Part shown: positions 36,590 through 38,795 of the stretch, one piece after another
Numbering within the stretch: position 1 is the first letter of the stretch
How the letters are laid out: the number at the start of each line of letters is the position of its first letter
From: Campylobacterota bacterium
GTDB lineage: Bacteria; Babelota; Babeliae; Babelales; Chromulinivoraceae
Length of the DNA: 38,795 nucleotides
NCBI GenBank assembly: GCA_002721975.1
Contig: PBME01000001.1
Coordinates: 1 to 38,795 of the forward strand
Direction of reading: 5' to 3'
Notes under the pieces: generated by a model
The model's database searches: none
What the model saw: only the letters and a program-made list of their open reading frames with translations
What the model was told of the DNA's origin: nothing
Made by a program: the position numbers and the translations under genes

Positions 36590-36970
36590 CTATCCAAATT
36601 TAATTCCTAATATACACCCTAATAAACCAAATCCTGCTTCAACAACATCGATTTGCAATTTATTAAATATTTTATTTATTATCATATCAAATGTTTCATA
36701 TTCAGAAAATCCAAACATTACTTTAATCTGAGAAGCTTTAATAACAACAAGACCTAAATACGATAATACAGTTAAAAACAATGTTGCAAAAATAAAAAAT
36801 AAAATAAAATACTTAAGATAACGTTTTAAAAATAGTCCTAAAACAAAACCTATTCCAAATAAAGATACATATCGTATCACTTCTGCAGAAGTTAAATTTA
36901 AATTTGATAAAAAATTATCAATACCCTGCTTCAATCTTTCAAAAAAAGTTGTTTTCGATTCAATTACCAT
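36590..36970 (-). CDS. FUN14-like small membrane protein
   Basis: 126 aa. Two or three hydrophobic segments (about 33-48, 50-75 and 107-125) include Gly-rich FGIGFVLGLFLKR and GFGLLGCILGIKFG at the C-terminus. The spacing resembles FUN14-family membrane proteins. The match is by pattern only and could be chance. It is 9 nt from the MshEN-like gene, so the two share a transcript. Confidence 0.5.
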   Translation of the reverse strand: MVIESKTTFFERLKQGIDNFLSNLNLTSAEVIRYVSLFGIGFVLGLFLKRYLKYFILFFIFATLFLTVLSYLGLVVIKASQIKVMFGFSEYETFDMIINKIFNKLQIDVVEAGFGLLGCILGIKFG

Positions 36971-37059
36971 ATTTATTCCCTATTATATTTATCTTTAACC
37001 CTACATAAATATAGCAACTTTCATTATTGAAGCTCAAGAGATTATGGTATAAACAAAAG

Positions 37060-37089
37060 AAAAGAGACACCAAACAAGGTGTCTCTTTT
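37060..37089 (-). terminator. Terminator of the HU gene
   Basis: A 12-bp stem (AAAAGAGACACC with its complement) with a 6-nt loop. On the minus strand it is followed by a T-rich tail. It lies 19 nt past the HU stop. Confidence 0.88.
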
Positions 37090-37107
37090 ATCTGTGACTA
37101 TCTAATC

Positions 37108-37380
37108 TTAACCAACTAAACTTTTTAAAGCTTTACCTGGTTTAAATTTAGGAACATTTTTTGCAGGGATCTGCATTTTTTTGCCAGTTGCTGGATTAAC
37201 ACCAACACGACTTTTACGCTTCATTATTACAAAGGTACCAAAACCTGTTAACGACACAGTTTTATTTTGTTTTAAAGCTAAGCTAACACTGTCTATAAAT
37301 GCTTCAAGAGCTACCTTGCAATGTGTTCTAGAAAGCTTGCTCACCTTTGCCATTTGATCTATTAATTCTGCTTTATTCAT
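37108..37380 (-). CDS. hup: DNA-binding protein HU
   Basis: 90 aa, the usual HU length. MNKAELIDQMAKVSKLSRTH start, helix pair, then SLTGFGTFVIMKRKSRVGVNPATGKKMQIPAKNVPKF arm with the GxNPxTG tip motif, and PGKALKSLVG end. Histone-like nucleoid protein. A promoter is at 37435-37462 and a terminator follows. Confidence 0.97.
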   Translation of the reverse strand: MNKAELIDQMAKVSKLSRTHCKVALEAFIDSVSLALKQNKTVSLTGFGTFVIMKRKSRVGVNPATGKKMQIPAKNVPKFKPGKALKSLVG

Positions 37381-37434
37381 ACAAATCCTTAATTTTTATT
37401 TTTACCCGCTAAGGACAAAAGTAGTACAAAAGTC

Positions 37435-37462
37435 ACTTTATTACCTGGAAAACATTTGTCAA
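37435..37462 (-). promoter_or_regulatory. Predicted sigma70 promoter of the HU gene
   Basis: Minus strand: TTGACA (37457-37462, perfect -35), a 16-nt spacer, then TAAAGT (37435-37440), about 55 nt before the start. Confidence 0.55.
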
Positions 37463-37533
37463 GAAAATATTATGGTTTTATAACGTAAAAAACAAAGCAA
37501 ACATACAATTATTTAATTTTTTCCACATTAAAG

Positions 37534-38019
37534 TTATTCTTTATCAACAGTTTCAATGTTATTCGTAGATAACTTAGTTTGTTTTTTATTTTTTGCATAC
37601 AAATGCTGCACCACTTTCCTCATATCTCCTTCAAGCCCTTGACCCTTTTCTTCACCTAAGCTCATCTCTCTTCGTTCAGAGCACTTAGTCAATAAAAACA
37701 TTTCTACACTTGTACTATTTCTACTTACAGAAAAACAAAAGGGACCTGTCCACTCATCTAAGTCATATTTTTTAGCAGCATTATCTTCGTTGCATAACTC
37801 ATCATGCCAAAATGGTAACTCTGAAAACATCTGTAAACGATCTTGCTCTATAGAAGTTAACTCATCATTAACTTTCATAGATTGATGCTGACACAATAAA
37901 GCAATACGACCTACAAATGCACCAAATGCCTTAGGCGTAAACTTATACTCATCTTCCAAAGTAGATGCTTGGCATATATATGCAGCAAATATTATATAAA
38001 CAATCAATAATTTTTTCAT
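37534..38019 (-). CDS. Exported protein, unrecognised
   Basis: 161 aa from ATG 38019; a TTG directly before it (38022) is also in frame. Signal peptide (MKKLLIVYIIFAAYICQAST). The mature part holds five or so cysteines (LLCQHQ, ELCNED, PFCFSV, TKCSER) that could form disulfides, and a basic tail. Lies between HU and the tRNA genes. No family recognised. Confidence 0.72.
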   Translation of the reverse strand: MKKLLIVYIIFAAYICQASTLEDEYKFTPKAFGAFVGRIALLCQHQSMKVNDELTSIEQDRLQMFSELPFWHDELCNEDNAAKKYDLDEWTGPFCFSVSRNSTSVEMFLLTKCSERREMSLGEEKGQGLEGDMRKVVQHLYAKNKKQTKLSTNNIETVDKE

Positions 38020-38088
38020 CAAAAAACACCTACTAATATATAAATTTAAATACTTAGATTATTATAACACTTAGCTTTAGAATATAAA

Positions 38089-38114
38089 AAAACCTTCTCT
38101 AATGAGAAGGTTTT
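38089..38114. terminator. Terminator after the tRNA genes
   Basis: An 11-bp stem (AAAACCTTCTC and complement) with a 4-nt loop. Minus-strand reading gives a seven-T tail, so it should end the tRNA transcript. Plus-strand reading also has T-rich sequence. Confidence 0.85.
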
Positions 38115-38127
38115 AATTTTTTGTAGA

Positions 38128-38213
38128 TGGTACCGAGGGCCGGACTCGAACCGGCACAGGTTTACACCCGAAGGATTTTAAGTCCTTTGCGTCTACCATT
38201 CCGCCACCCCGGT
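38128..38213 (-). tRNA. tRNA-Leu (UAA)
   Basis: 86 nt including encoded CCA. Acceptor ACCGGGG/CCTCGGT with one G-U pair, GGCGGAATGGTAGACGC D-arm, anticodon stem AAGGA/TCCTT with TAA in the loop, long variable arm as in class II tRNA, GGTTCGAGTCC T-arm and discriminator A. It lies 12 nt downstream of the tRNA-Cys gene, so the two are probably co-transcribed. Confidence 0.96.
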
Positions 38214-38225
38214 ATACTCTATTTG

Positions 38226-38299
38226 TGGAGGCGACACCCGGAATCGAACCGGGGATCAAGGTTTTGCAGACCCGTGCCTTACCACTTGGCTATGTCGCC
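38226..38299 (-). tRNA. tRNA-Cys (GCA)
   Basis: 74 nt including encoded CCA. Acceptor GGCGACA/TGTCGCC with discriminator T (U), as expected for tRNA-Cys. AGTGGTAAGGC D-arm, anticodon GCA in loop CTGCAAA, T-arm GGTTCGATTCC. Odd point: the anticodon stem CGGGT/ACCTT has a C-U mismatch and a G-U pair at its base, so it is weaker than usual. It lies 21 nt after the rhodanese-like gene and 12 nt before tRNA-Leu. Confidence 0.95.
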
Positions 38300-38320
38300 G
38301 CTAATTTCAAATTTAATATA

Positions 38321-38795
38321 TTAAAGAAGATTTGCTTTTTGCATTTTTGCTTTGAGCTCATCTGCTGTTAATACAGGTAGCTTATTATGATTATCTTCAT
38401 CATCTAATTGCTCATTTTCTTCTTGTAAATAATCAAGCTTTGCTGGTCCTTGATATGGATATTTTTTTTGATACCATTCAACAATACCACCATGATACAC
38501 ATATACTTGATTAAATCCAGCTTTTTTCATTATTTCTGCTGAAAATGGAGCAGCTGTACACGCATAATTAGAACAGTAAAAAACATAAGAATCTTTTTTG
38601 TCTAATTTTTGTAATTGATTTTCAAACTCATCAAATGGAATATTAATTGAACCTTTAATGTGACAATCATCATAATATTTTTGATCTAACACATTTATAA
38701 CAACTAATTTTGATTCTTTTTGACTACTATCAAAGCAACCTGAAAAACAAATTACAGCTAACAGAAAACGCTGTCTGGAGGCCAAACATGAAGAT
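38321..38795 (-). CDS. Rhodanese-like domain lipoprotein, 5' end cut by window edge
   Basis: The frame is open to the right edge with no ATG; TTG 38785 is a weak candidate without a ribosome-binding site, so the true start is probably outside the window. A basic-hydrophobic stretch (RQRFLLAVICFSGC) ends in a lipobox-like FSGC, suggesting a lipoprotein. The rhodanese domain follows: VVINVLDQKYYDDCHIKGS, then the active-site loop CSNYACTAA (catalytic Cys first), GGIVEWYQKKYPYQGP. It likely carries or transfers sulfur outside the cytoplasm or acts as a binding module. An acidic C-terminal tail follows. Confidence 0.8.
   Translation of the reverse strand, partial: SSCLASRQRFLLAVICFSGCFDSSQKESKLVVINVLDQKYYDDCHIKGSINIPFDEFENQLQKLDKKDSYVFYCSNYACTAAPFSAEIMKKAGFNQVYVYHGGIVEWYQKKYPYQGPAKLDYLQEENEQLDDEDNHNKLPVLTADELKAKMQKANLL

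Noticed and set aside
36590-36970. Link of the FUN14-like protein to host mitophagy (FUNDC1)
   Set aside because: The match is by hydrophobic pattern only and FUN14-like proteins also occur in bacteria and archaea, so a host-related role is not supported.

Overview
The window reads as a chromosomal segment of a small-genome, AT-rich bacterium. Gene content and style fit the phylum Dependentiae (TM6), whose known members are intracellular symbionts or parasites of protists. This placement is inference: there is no rRNA in the window. It rests on low GC, tightly packed genes with short spacers, many unrecognised exported proteins carrying plain Sec-type signal peptides, a eukaryote-like cPLA2-type phospholipase, secreted HAD-like and GNAT-like proteins, and a minimal SUF iron-sulfur system.

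Layout. 1-4416 (minus): an operon of recJ, cmk, a membrane protein and an exported coiled-coil protein cut by the left edge. 4590-7640 (minus): a 1016-residue exported protein with a complete cPLA2/PLAc catalytic domain. 7752-9885: three unrecognised exported proteins around a bidirectional terminator. 9947-12110: a lysS unit whose downstream gene is a pseudogene (one nonsense codon and a 1-nt deletion). 12114-13289: three small exported proteins. 13309-16392 (minus): a likely repair/stress operon of ftsB-like gene, sodA, uvsE and an EndoQ-type endonuclease. 16473-20590 (minus): exported proteins, rpsI with a histone-like N-terminal extension, an exported GNAT-like protein, and overlapping tadA and DksA/TraR-like genes. 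20725-28807 (plus): gyrB, two paralogous exported HAD-like hydrolases, tilS, a TonB-family protein, a candidate structured RNA and dnaJ. 28823-31001 (minus): a repeat-containing exported protein and a NurA-domain nuclease. 31135-31917 (plus): a third HAD paralogue that has lost catalytic residues. 31943-35852 (minus): sufC-sufB-sufD-sufS with overlapping reading frames and a half-length SufD. 36056-38795 (minus): a stand-alone MshEN domain protein, a FUN14-like membrane protein, HU, an exported protein, tRNA-Leu(UAA), tRNA-Cys(GCA) and a rhodanese-like lipoprotein.

How the genes work together. Housekeeping genes (translation, DNA topology, chaperone, Fe-S assembly, DNA repair) are interleaved with about 17 genes for proteins with predicted N-terminal export signals. 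The most suggestive of host interaction are the cPLA2-like phospholipase and the secreted HAD family. The unusual parts are the phospholipase, the triplicated and partly decayed exported HAD family, the EndoQ-UvsE-SOD repair cluster, a promoter-linked RNA hairpin presenting a perfect Shine-Dalgarno sequence in its loop, and the truncated SufD. No IS element, CRISPR array, prophage or rRNA was seen.
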